Source: Sipunculus nudus
Lineage: Eukaryota; Annelida; Sipuncula; Golfingiida; Sipunculidae
Length of the DNA: 64,000 nucleotides
Assembly (NCBI GenBank): GCA_026874595.1
Contig: CM049308.1
Location: 25,716,367-25,780,366, forward strand
Direction: 5' to 3'
Of the stretch, positions 55,260-64,000 are shown one piece after another. The notes beneath the pieces are model-generated. The model was not told the origin of the DNA. It ran no database searches and worked only from the letters and a program-made list of their open reading frames with translations. A program made the translations under genes and the position numbers. Each line of letters opens with the position of its first letter. Within the stretch, counting starts at the first letter, position 1.

Positions 55260-56570
55260 ACACACGGCCAGATCGGTGTCTTAAACGGGCGAACGGATCG
55301 AGGGACACATTAAACCTTGATAAATAAACCTGGACAAAAACGTTTATATACAAGTAATTATTCTACGGAAACTAGGGCCCACAGTGATAATCCTTTATTG
55401 ATTTAAATAAAAATTATGAATGAGACGAAAGCGTACATTGACAATTCTTTTTGATCAAGTTAAAAAAAAATATTAGTAATAATTCTCACAAGTACGCATG
55501 CGTGCGTCTTTGCTGTTTCTCACATTACTATTTGTAAATTCACTGCTCAATCTATTTTTTAACTTATCCAATCGTTTGAGATGGTCAACTTAATCAGAGG
55601 TTTTACAAAGGTCCATTAGTTTGCTTATAATAACCAGGTTATTAAAAGCATATAACTTACATGTGTTGCTCGTTGATTCGCCGCAGTCTTGAATATCAGA
55701 GTGATATTTTAATTTATAGTTTTTTTATATAAATTTTTACTGTTCCACACAAATATAAAAGTACATAATTTCACAAATGTTCCATTGGGTGCCATTTGTT
55801 TCAAAATACGTACACTTGTCTTTCTGCCTAAAGACACTGAACAAAATTCAAATTGACATCACATCTAGTTTGCTATCCTGATTCTGTCTACATGGGTTCA
55901 ATATATTGTTTTGCCAAGACTATTGTTATATTTTATTTTGGAAAAATATCCATGCCTAGAAAAAAATGACGTGTGTAAGGTAATGATAGCAAAATGATAG
56001 ACACTGTCGAATAGGATATCTGACACATGGATGGAGTACAAAAGTGCATAATAATGCACTGAAACAGAGGTGGGCCAGTTATTGGCATCAGTATACACTC
56101 ATTCTTGGCAAGGCAAATTCCGGCTTGCCGGTGAAAGCTGAATGATATCAAGAACACTTCTTTTCCAACTCGGAGCTGTACGAGAATTTAGCAGCCGGCA
56201 CATTACAGAGGTACACCGTCACAGCTGGCATGCTTTACCACGAACGGCTTAACACCCTTCTGATATGTAGTGCATATATAAGGACTTCTGCGATTTCGCT
56301 AACTGTAGTCTTTCTCTGTGATTTTTTGCATGCTCCTATAAAATAAATCAACCATTTAAGTCACATTTAATGATAATTTAACAGACAATACAAGATGTTG
56401 TACCTCCAGACTTTACAAGACACCCTAAGGTCTCATTTAGCATCTGTGACAAGTATGTTAGCCAAGTATAGCTGCGTTTACCGTGGCACGGTATGCGATA
56501 TGCGAAAAAGATTTGTTCGCTCTAGTTATTTTATCATAACGCGTTTACGTGCGCGCGGTGTGCGATATGC
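55260..56570. other. Unassigned interval
   Basis: No coding signature. Near 56490-56590 the word GCGATATGCG recurs three times (TATGCGATATGCGAAAAA type), a small local repeat. Confidence 0.4.
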
Positions 56571-56575
56571 GGTTA

Positions 56576-56835
56576 GCGATATGCGAAAAATGTTGCGTTA
56601 CCTCAAGAGTTAATTTCAATTCATGTTGCTGTTCCTTATGGGCACGTAATCTAAGTTGCGTTACCTCAGGAGTTTCACATTCACGTAGTTCTCTGTATCG
56701 CTTCTTGCCGGATCATAATGTTTGTTTTTCCTCAGGGGTTTCACGGTAACGAGATTCATGTTGTCGTTGCTTTAAGGCAGGTAATCCCCGTTGCTTCATC
56801 TCAGAGTGTTCATATTCACGTATTAAAACTTGAGG
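56576..56835 (-). pseudogene. Peptide-repeat array, copy 2 (better preserved)
   Basis: One minus-strand frame stays open for about 85 codons except a single TGA at about 56720. It reads IREYEHSEMKQRGLPALKQR, QHESRYRETPEEKQTL, stop, SGKKRYRELRECETPEVTQL, then RLRAHKEQQHELKLTLEVTQ. The unit of about 25 residues, RE(C/T)ETPE.TQ....R..(A/K)..QQHE, matches that at 18310-18790. Charged coiled repeats with ETPE cores occur before the catalytic domains of many invertebrate Helitron-type proteins; that is inference. Confidence 0.6.
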
Positions 56836-56839
56836 GGAT

Positions 56840-57130
56840 GTTTCGCATCAACTGCTACTCCTCCGCCGACACCAATTCTGCATTCATGCCGTAAATTGAT
56901 TGAACGCCCATAAGATCGATTATGTTTTGTGTTTGTATTTAAGTAGCTTTCTATGATACATGTAAGATCAAAATATGGAACAATATCTGATTTTAATAGT
57001 TCAATCTTGTTTCGGGAGAGGTTTTTAATGTTTATGAGTCAGGCAGTAAGATTCCTTAAAGTGGCACTCGAGTGCCACTTGAGACACATTACGTTTGAGA
57101 ATGTTGTCAAAGAATGATGTGTACAAAAGT
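56840..57130. other. Interval containing a 22-bp perfect palindrome
   Basis: Positions 57059-57080 (AAGTGGCACTC followed by its exact reverse complement) form a perfect palindrome centred on an XhoI-type CTCGAG. It is followed by GAGACAC. No gene here. Confidence 0.6.
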
Positions 57131-57400
57131 TTAGAGATCATGTCACTGAGCAATATGTCCAAATCCTCCGTCAGCGCACTGCATGACGCAGAGCATCTCA
57201 TCTCCTGAGCTGCAGCTGATCACATCACTATCCTCTTCTTCATCGGACTCATCCACAGACATTTCATTTTCCATGATACATTCAAATTCTAGTTGGATAT
57301 CACTCCTACACTAATTAATCTCATCATCTTCATCTCTTGGACCAATCATCTGTACTGTGCCGTATGTGGTAAAACTGGTCCATGTAACTGCGAAAGAAAC
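57130..57400 (-). pseudogene. Acidic coding fragment after a splice acceptor
   Basis: After TTTAGGTTTCTTTCGCAG the minus strand reads TWTSFTTYGTVQMIGPRDED, DEIN, stop, CRSDIQLEFECIMENEMSVD, ESDEEEDSDVISCSSGDEM and on to a stop near 57133. A single TAG interrupts a frame of about 85 codons. Low-complexity acidic tail; family unknown. It shares strand and order with 57693-57800 and 58154-58375. Confidence 0.45.
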
Positions 57401-57692
57401 CTAAACAAGGACATCATATAATTGACAGGTTTTCCTACAAATATAAAGCAAAACATGTTATATTGACTATTTTATACATCACCGGAGGCATCAATAATGC
57501 ACAGTCAGTATAACATTTAAAGGGAAAAGAGAATTACACAGGGAGGAGGCAAAACTTTGTGAGGAAATTTTGTCCAAGAAAGGATTTAAATTTTACTGAA
57601 GAGTTAATTGAGGCTCTTTAGACACTCTTAATACAACTTTATTCAGCACCATAATTAGAGTAATTTCCTGATTTAGAAAGAGTCAGCTACCT

Positions 57693-57810
57693 CTCTTTCT
57701 GCTTCCCATCTACCGCAGCATGAAAGTCCTTTCGGACCCTATCAACAGTAGACTTTGTACCTTTCACACCCAGATGGGTAAAACACTGTTCTGTCTCGAA
57801 ATGAACATGC
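57693..57810 (-). CDS. Candidate exon, unrecognised
   Basis: The minus strand reads HVHFETEQCFTHLGVKGTKS then TVDRVRKDFHAAVDGKQKER, ending at a donor-like GAGAG|GTAGCT. Charged, coding-like text without stops for about 45 codons. Its phase does not match the next acceptor at 57400, so the two may not be directly joined. Confidence 0.35.
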
Positions 57811-57819
57811 AATGGTCAT

Positions 57820-58150
57820 TCCATTTTCTTCATATTTCTTAATGCATCAGGTTATGAATTTATTTTAAATTTGCAACAAGCATGTCTCCGAGATTAAACC
57901 TTTAAGACTTCCATGCTTATATTATTATAAAGTATATATTTTTTTTGTTATACAAACAACATATTTACCTTAGCATTGCACCCATATCTGGTATGGCCGG
58001 AATTCCGTCATTTTAAAACTCATGTTGATTTGTCTTTCAATTAACCATATACTATTAAGTATTTCTATTCATAACTTTTCTGTTACCATGAAATATTGCT
58101 TTTTCTTACCTCTCTTGCCCATTCTTACGACGTAGTAAATTAGGTAAGCT
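57820..58150. other. Presumed intronic interval
   Basis: AT-rich sequence between the second helicase-like exon and 57.8 kb; no RecQ motif II/III exon equivalent to that at 47.5-48.0 kb was found. Confidence 0.35.
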
Positions 58151-58153
58151 TAC

Positions 58154-58375
58154 CATTAATGAGCTTACAGCCAGCACAATGTTTCCCTTCCCGCTCACGG
58201 TGTCAAGCAGGAGTGGGATAAGCATTAATGTTAAGCACTTCCTGTACCCTGTCGTCAGGAAGACGCAAATCTCATGCCCTTTCAAAAGGGTTACCAGGGC
58301 TTCACGCTGTGCGTCTTTGAAAATTAAATCCTTCTCTCTATGATCATTCTCATGCATCTCGTCGAGGTCGTCCAT
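58154..58375 (-). pseudogene. Second RecQ-like helicase first exon, degenerate Walker A
   Basis: An ATG at 58375 gives MDDLDEMHENDHREKDL, then FKDAQREALVTLLKGHEICV, FLTTGYRKCLTLMLIPLLLD and TVSGKGNIVLAVSSLM before an excellent donor (ATTAATG|GTAAGC). The Q-motif-like KDAQREAL, the motif I position and the Ia-like VSSLM order match exon 1 at 48.6-48.9 kb. Motif I, canonically TG.GKS, reads TGYRKC, so ATP binding would be lost. The frame is otherwise open and extends further upstream to 58552. The two copies differ in sequence, so they are diverged members rather than a recent duplication. Confidence 0.65.
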
Positions 58376-58649
58376 CTTGCAACGTGTGTTTGTTTTGAAC
58401 GGATGTTGAAAAATTTTGGCGCATGCGTAGAAATTAAGTCTCCGATACACAAACCATCCTGTCTTGAAGGTCAAGATCATTTGTGACCAAAATGGCAGCG
58501 AACATCTACATGCATCAGTTCTCGTAATGTTCATTTGGAATGAATTATTCAACTTTTATGACATATAACGAAATTTTATTCAAAATAATTTTATTCAAAA
58601 TTAAGATTTTAGAAGAAAATAGCGAATAAATTATGCAAGTTAGGCATAT

Positions 58650-58717
58650 TTTCCAGTGTCCCGATGCGAGTCCCCTTCTGTCCGGTATTTCTTCGAGGAA
58701 TCTTCATCAGATGAGAC
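58650..58717 (-). CDS. Tandemly duplicated short exon, copy 1
   Basis: After acceptor AATTATTTTACAG the minus strand reads VSSDEDSSKKYRTEGDSHRD then TG. The paired copy lies 246 bp upstream at 58895-58963. Donor unclear. Probably upstream exons, or an alternative, of the helicase-like gene that starts at 58375, but that is not shown. Confidence 0.4.
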
Positions 58718-58894
58718 CTGTAAAATAATTCTACACGAACTCATTGTTTATGTTTAATTTGACATCAGTTGTAAAATATTAACCTCGGAATGGCCATTCT
58801 CGAATACATAATACTCCTGTGATATTTGACTACGTTTTGTTTACATGTTTAACTTAAGTGACAATCAATCCGAAACACAGTATTTGTATTTCAC

Positions 58895-58963
58895 CTCGCC
58901 AGTGTCTGAATGTGAATCCCCTTCTGTCCAGAATTTCTTCGAGGAATCTTCCGCAGGTGATAC
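58895..58963 (-). CDS. Tandemly duplicated short exon, copy 2
   Basis: After acceptor AATTGTTTTACAG the minus strand reads VSPAEDSSKKFWTEGDSHSD then TGE, with possible donor GGCGAG|GTGAAA. Flanking non-coding sequence is duplicated too (ACGAA(C/T)(T/C)CATT(G/A)TTTATG), so a block of about 246 bp was duplicated. Confidence 0.45.
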
Positions 58964-59039
58964 CTGTAAAACAATTTTACACGAATCCATTATTTATGTA
59001 CATCATTATGTACATATGACGTCATTTTGAAATATATTA

Positions 59040-59240
59040 ACCACTGGGGTTGTACATTCCAATGTCCTTGATATTCCATGAACCATGTAATACTGAGAAA
59101 CCAAATGCAGGAATTTTTAGGATAGACCTGTCTCCATTGATTGTCAATTACAATTTAGTTCATTTATTATAAAACGTTATTACAAATATTTCATGAAAGA
59201 AAATTGCAAATGGCACGAGTCACTAAAAAAACAAGCTTCC
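59040..59240 (-). repeat. Partial inverted copy of repeat family R1
   Basis: 59130-59240 is the reverse complement of 31915-32015 (CATTTATTATAAAACGTTATTACAAATATTTC and GGCACGAGTCACTAAAA blocks, read on the plus strand). Confidence 0.6.
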
Positions 59241-59500
59241 TATTGAATTATATAAGATACGTTATATATAACTCGTAAGTTATCGAGGCGACACCACAAA
59301 GTAGACAGGTGACATCTGACCTCATTAAATATGTTAAATTTTTTTTCCAGTAATCGAACTCGGGCGAGATAATTTATCGGTAAGTAGTGAGTTTCGTGAA
59401 AATCTATCAAACATCTTAAGTTATCAAGGCGACACTAAAAGACAACGGACGGACGGACGGACCGTGGGTATACAATAATACATCCCGTCCATTAAAAAAA
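59241..59500 (+). mobile_element. Short element with GGACGG tract and terminal hairpin
   Basis: Two degenerate words AA(G/C)TTATC(A/G)AGGCGACAC at about 59276 and 59418 bracket a roughly 140-bp unit. It is followed by ACGGACGGACGGACGGACC (about 59445) and a hairpin at 59459-59490 (GGAC and GGGTAT arms; ATACATCCC and GTCC return) and an A-run. Same end plan as the larger tandem-core elements. Confidence 0.55.
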
Positions 59501-61360
59501 AAAGTTTCTCCTAATTAAAAGATTATGAGCTTAGTTCAGAACACACGTTTTAATAAGTTGTAAATAAAGGTGAGTTGTAAATAAACTACAATGTGTTATT
59601 TGCTAAAGGTATGCCACAAGAAAAATCTATATTTAATTAAATATTCGTACAAGGCCAGTTAAAAACGTCACCTTGCATCCCCGATGTAACGACAACACCT
59701 GAGTGGTACCTCGAGGACGTCTTGAAAAAGACGAAAAATAACGTTTATTTTAACTTAACAATTTTATGTGTTAAGAATGTTTAAAAGAAATGAAATAGAG
59801 CGGGAAGGAATAGGAAGCAAAGTTCTGCCTAGGATTTAATAAGAGTAGTCAATAATATTCAGTTTAATAAAATTGTTGCAGGACTCCCTTCCTTGTTTTC
59901 CTTTGTTTTTTTTTTCAAATCGTTCGAAGCAGTAAACCATGCTACACTAAGCTTAAACGTGCTTAACATGGTAATAAAGCTTTAAAACATATTAGCCTCA
60001 CTTTCAGGGCTGCAGGGATGGTTAATTAATACAGAAATAATTTTTTAAAGAAGTCGGACTGAAAAAAAAAATATATATATATATACATTTTATTCAGATA
60101 TCGGATGACAGAGACTGTTTAGAGATGGATTTTAAGAAAACAATGTTTTAGGGTATGGTTTGCAATATGATTACTTCATTGCCGTAATTTCCTACCCTTT
60201 GGATCCTTTTTTGCAGTATGAGTTATGGATTTGGAAAGGAAATGTACCAGAATGGTTGTCAAAAGGGGTCAAGCGGCACATTAAATTCCTGAAGGACATG
60301 AGTGGGCAGCAAACTCTGGTTACACGGATTTGAGCAACAGAAGCCAGTACATCACTCAAAGTGACGTCACAACCATTCGAAGACATAAATAAGTAGTCAA
60401 CAGTTGGATGAGGACGATGCCAAGAGTGTTCATAAAATGGTTACTGGGGTTTTTAGTCATCAATTGTGTTTTATCAACAATTCTTACGTGGTGAGCAGGC
60501 TTTGGTGTTGGTTATTCTGGTTTGTATTCCCAAAACATTTTTTTTCTGCAATAGTTCTTGATTTCTATTGTGCACATTGCTAGTGAAGGATAAGCATAAG
60601 AAATGAGCAGTGAAGCGAGAGAAGATACGCTTACATTAGCATAACATAAATTCAAAGAATGAGGTGAAAACTTCCTAAAGTAAATGTGCATGCTCCCATG
60701 CATTAAATATTATTAATTTAAATAAAAAACTTAGAAATTTAATTGTAAAAGCATTTGAAACCGTTTGAAATTTAACGATTTTTGTCTTTACTTTAAAAAG
60801 GCATCAATACATACCCATATTCCGGGACTCTTCTTATAATTTAAATACAACAATTCAGCCCTCCCTGGCCTTCTGTTGCATCGCGAATGTGTAATGTTTT
60901 AGTCCAATCATTTATCTATTTCTTGAAGTTCATAACTAGACCAAACATTTCCAGCCCGCATCTTAGTTTAGAGAATGTCACCACCTCTCCTCTCACAACT
61001 CTGACTTTGGGTAAGCATAGCAAACCTCAATATCATTGGATGCCTGTTACGCCCCCTGACTTCCAGTCAAAAGCCATCTTCTGTTCTTACCTGAATATTT
61101 CAACAAAGGTATCTTTCTGACAACTGCACATGACTGTAAGAGTGTTGCTGGAAACTTTGACTATGCTTTATCTGTATTTCTCTGAGTTGCATCCGAGAAT
61201 TGCGATATTGTTTTCAAGCAACCTGCAATGTTTTTCCAAGACGAGATTTGGCCCCTTTAGTGTATAGTGGTGTACGAGATTTAATAATATGCAATTAATC
61301 CAAAGTACATATTATTTAATGTCTACATAAAAATATCAAGCTTGTGTCAATTTTTATGCC
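59500..61360. other. Long interval without recognised genes
   Basis: AT-rich; short TA run at 60070-60083 and an A-run near 59500. Frames 60192-60386 (minus) and 60887-61120 (plus) have no recognisable motif. Confidence 0.4.
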
Positions 61361-61361
61361 C

Positions 61362-62075
61362 CCAGTTGTACGGACCTTTTTCGCAATGCCTGCAGATATT
61401 GGCCTGATTTTTGGTGTGTGGGCAGATAATGACCAGTTACAGATTGGGTTAGCGTTTCGTCCCGGTTGACCTACTTTTGTCCGTTTTACGGCTCATAAAC
61501 TTAGAAATTTCATGACAAATAGACCTGTACGGACTTTTTTCGCAATGCCTGCAGATATTGGCCTGCTTTTTGGTGTGTTGGGCAGATAATGACCAGTTTC
61601 AGATCGAGTTCGCGTTTCGTCCCGGTTTACCTACTTTTGTCCGTATTATGGCTCCTTTACTTAGAAAATTTCATGAAAAATAGAAATTTTAGTGACAAGT
61701 GCACATGTACGGATTTTTTTTTACAATGCTTGCAGATATTTGCCTGAATTTTGGTGTGTGGGCAGATATTGACCAGTTACAGATCGAGTTGCGTTTCGTC
61801 CCAGTTGACCTACTTTTGATCGTTTTACGGCTCCTGAACATAGAAAATTTCATGAAAATAGAAATTTTCATAACAAATGCATATGTACGGACTTTTTTCC
61901 TCGATGCCTGCAGATACCGCCCTGAATTTTTTATTTGTGGGCAGATAATGACAAGTTACAGATCGAGTTTGTGTTTCGTGCCGGTTGACCTACTTTTGAC
62001 CGGTTTACGGCCCCTTAACATAGAAAATTTCATGAAAAATAGAAATTTGCATGAGAAATGTACATGTACAACCTT
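61362..62075 (-). mobile_element. Tandem-core repeat element C, second copy, opposite orientation
   Basis: Four to five units of about 165 bp are reverse-complement homologues of the 53.9-55.2 kb array: GATCGAGTT(C/T)GCGTTTCGTCC, GTTGACCTACTTTTG, GGCTCCT(G/T)(A/T)ACATAGAAAATTTC, CCTGCAGATATTGGCC. The 3' end lies at 61362 (TTTATGCCCCC) but lacks the GGACGGAC tract, which is deleted between 61372 and the first unit. Confidence 0.8.
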
Positions 62076-62765
62076 TTTTAGCCCTCAGCTCATAGGCTGA
62101 TGGGCTATTGTCGTCACCAAAGCTGTACGTCTGTCTGTCCGTCTGGTGTCCGTCATGCGTCCGTTAACTTTTACCTTGTGAGCGGGATAACACTAAAAGG
62201 ATTCACCGTTGGAATTTTATTTCATCAGTGAAGATGTATTTCGATAAAACTCGGTCAAGTTTGAAGATGGGTGACCTTGACCTATTTTTCTTGTTTTAGA
62301 GCTGATTATACAAAAACACTCAGAAGCTTATATCCAGGAAGCATTGTGTGGATTTTCACGAAACTTAATATGATCATTGGGAATGATGGTCTGTACGTGC
62401 TGCACAATTTTGGTGGCATCACCTACAATTTATGATTTTTTCATGAATTTTTATCGGATTTTTCAATTTTGGCCTTTTGTGCAGGATATCTCAAAAGGTA
62501 TTCAACACAGGAACTTCATTTCTTCAGTGCTATTGCATATTTACAAAATCTTGGTCCAGTTCAATGATAGGTGATCTTGACCTACTTTTTAAGGTAACAG
62601 AGCTTAGAATAGAAAAAAGGAGCTTATTTTTCAGGAAGCATTTGGTGGATTGTTTTGAAATATGGTACATACCTCTCCAATTTAAATTTATAACTGATTA
62701 TCAGCTTTTGCTAATATTCTAGTTTCGCACTGCAATGCTTATAGATACTGGCCTAATGTTTGGTC
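62076..62765 (-). mobile_element. Tandem-core repeat element D, two ~300-bp units with hairpin end
   Basis: A hairpin at 62079-62107 (TAGCCC and TCAGC arms, return GCTGA and GGGCTA) is followed by GTACGTCTGTCTGTCCGTCT and GTCCGTCATGCGTCCGTTAA, the mirrored GGACGGAC end. Two units follow: AATTTTATTTCATCAGTGAA at 62213 and AACTTCATTTCTTCAGTGCT at 62512, each with GTGA(C/T)CTTGACCTA(T/C)TTTT and CAGGAAGCATT. A scrap of the ~165-bp family (ACTGGCCTAATGTTTGGTCT) abuts the retroelement at about 62747. Confidence 0.65.
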
Positions 62766-62769
62766 TGTG

Positions 62770-63655
62770 GGCGCATAATGTTGAGTTCCTTCATCCCAGT
62801 CTTTCTGTGTGTCATAGCAATAGGTCCTAATCATGATTTTTTAATGTCTGGTGAAAACGCTCGAGGTCGCCCTGACTCACAGGATGGTATGGCGAAGAGC
62901 TGTACTGTTTCATACCTAGCTCAAGCATAACTTGCTGGAATAAGCGAGACATAAAATTAGACCCTTGGTCAGTCTGGACGGATTTTGGTAATCCAAAAAT
63001 TAAAAAAAAACTTGGTCAGAGCCTTGACAACACTTTTGGCTTTAAATTTGCGCAATGGTATTGCCTTGGGGAACCTGGTAGATACGCACATAAATGTCAG
63101 CAAGTATTCATGTCCAGATTTTGTTTTTGGCAGTAGTCCAAAACAGTCAACAATAATCCCACTGAATGGTTCCTCGAAAGCAGGAATTGTCCTAAGTGAG
63201 GCCATGGGAGGATTCTGATTGGGCTTGCCAATCATCTGGCATGTATGGCATGATTTACAATATTGTACAACATCTTTTCTGAGGTTAGGCCAATAGAGGT
63301 GTGTACTAACTTTCTGATAAGTTTTATTTATACCTAAATGGCCAGACAAAAGAGCCTCATGTACCATGCTTAGAATTTCATTGCGAAAGCTTTTGGGCAT
63401 TACTATATGATGTTTGATGGCCCACTTATCATCAGTGCATACATCGGGTGCCCTGGTGCACAGTAATATTTCCAGAAATCAATTCTGACTTTATATGTAC
63501 CTGTGAAGCGGAACTGAAGTGTGCTTTTCTGAAAACACATCAACATTAACAAGTGCATGTGCACCAGTAAAAGACCTATTAGAAATTGGCAAAGCGTTTG
63601 CTTGCATGAGAGTCTGGCCTGAACCAGTGTCCCTCGAAATTCTAATAGGGGTATA
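62770..63655 (-). pseudogene. Ty3-type (Gmr1-like) retrotransposon protease-integrase fragment
   Basis: From the upstream side the minus strand gives a retropepsin-like DTGS region (PIRISRDTG, about 63640-63610), then about 80 codons on VVMPKSFRNEIL-type text. The integrase follows (63400-62969): an H-x3-H..C-x2-C zinc module (HLGINKTY, CKSCHTCQ), the first catalytic Asp in IIVDCFGLLP, and LPLRKFKAKSVVKAL-type helices. After a T-run shift near 63005 come TDQGSNF (second Asp) and SQGDLERFHQTLKN (Glu). No reverse transcriptase lies between protease and integrase. In Gmr1-type Ty3 elements integrase precedes RT, which fits; an internal deletion is the alternative. It ends at about 62770 where tandem repeat begins. 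No LTR seen. Confidence 0.8.
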
Positions 63656-63659
63656 ATCT

Positions 63660-64000
63660 GAAAAATCATTCTATTTGGTTATATATAATATTCTTATGGT
63701 TTCCCTTATTCGGCAGTGGTTGATCATTTTGGATTTTATAACTGCGGCTAGTGAGGCGTTCATTGCGACCGCATGTAATTGTGCAAGATATACGATCCTC
63801 ACGGGTTTTCCATTTTCTTTAATTACAGACACGCCCCATGCTTCGGACGACGAAGGCCAGCGCACCCCACCAGGTAGGACTATATTTTTGTGATATCATT
63901 GGACCATGTGATGAATTTACCAAGCGCTTTCTGTAAATTGCATTATATATGGGACTTTTTTCTGCGCCCATCATGATCTCGTGTGTACATTTACCATTTA
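63660..64000. other. Sequence upstream of the retroelement fragment
   Basis: The minus-strand frame 63671-63865 (SVIKENGKPVRIVYLAQLHA and so on) may be element sequence 5' of the protease, but no gag or RT motif is recognised. The window ends here. Confidence 0.35.

Overview
This is eukaryotic, animal-type DNA with no long intact gene. It is AT-rich, its coding pieces are short exons bounded by GT/AG splice sites, and transposon debris and simple repeats dominate. Several details suggest a mollusc, most likely a bivalve: tandem-core elements ending in a GGACGGAC tract and a hairpin, amplified transposon-linked MADF/THAP/RecQ-type genes, a PR-then-IN (Gmr1-type) Ty3 element, and a degenerate CCCTAA tract. 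The species cannot be named from sequence alone.

Layout. 0-3 kb: repeat family R1, whose inverted partner lies at 49.3-50.7 kb. 3.0-5.1 kb: a broken integrase fragment, a striking CpG-rich fold-back array of GCCGCGCGGC palindromes, then a 947-bp element with terminal inverted repeats and a 4-bp target duplication. 5.5-9.5 kb: tandem-core repeat element, (TA)n tracts, a tRNA-derived SINE. 10-11.3 kb (+) and 24.4-25.6 kb (-): two inverted copies of a decayed transposase-like gene. 11.6-12.8 kb: a second tandem-core element. 14.1-17.1 kb (+): tandemly duplicated 72-bp exons followed by a broken zinc-finger-like exon. 17.5-26.5 kb (-): several coding fragments (an intact unrecognised exon-like ORF, a peptide-repeat array, a DUF6589-like fragment, a MADF exon, an unrecognised fragment). 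29.5-31.4 kb: a TIR element with 6-bp target duplications. 34.4-35.0 kb (-): a broken MULE transposase. 36.5-37.1 kb: a three-copy tandem repeat with coding bias. 38.4 and 41.2 kb (-): candidate exons, including a first exon with a perfect donor. 41.7 kb (+): a THAP-domain pseudogene. 45.5-46.0 kb: an 84-bp tandem array with alternating subtypes. 47.2-48.9 kb (-): a three-exon RecQ-like helicase pseudogene; a second first-exon copy lies at 58.2-58.4 kb. 53.9-55.2 and 61.4-62.1 kb: oppositely oriented arrays of one roughly 165-bp repeat. 56.6 kb: a second peptide-repeat array. 58.6-59.0 kb (-): another duplicated short exon. 62.8-63.7 kb (-): a Ty3-type protease-integrase fragment.

Functionally the window is a graveyard of several transposon classes. 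No gene here is demonstrably functional; the best candidates for live sequence are the exon-like ORF at 17.5-17.9 kb and the minus-strand first exon at 41.16-41.19 kb. Reading was by eye, so repeat boundaries are approximate and coding fragments in AT-rich stretches may have been missed.
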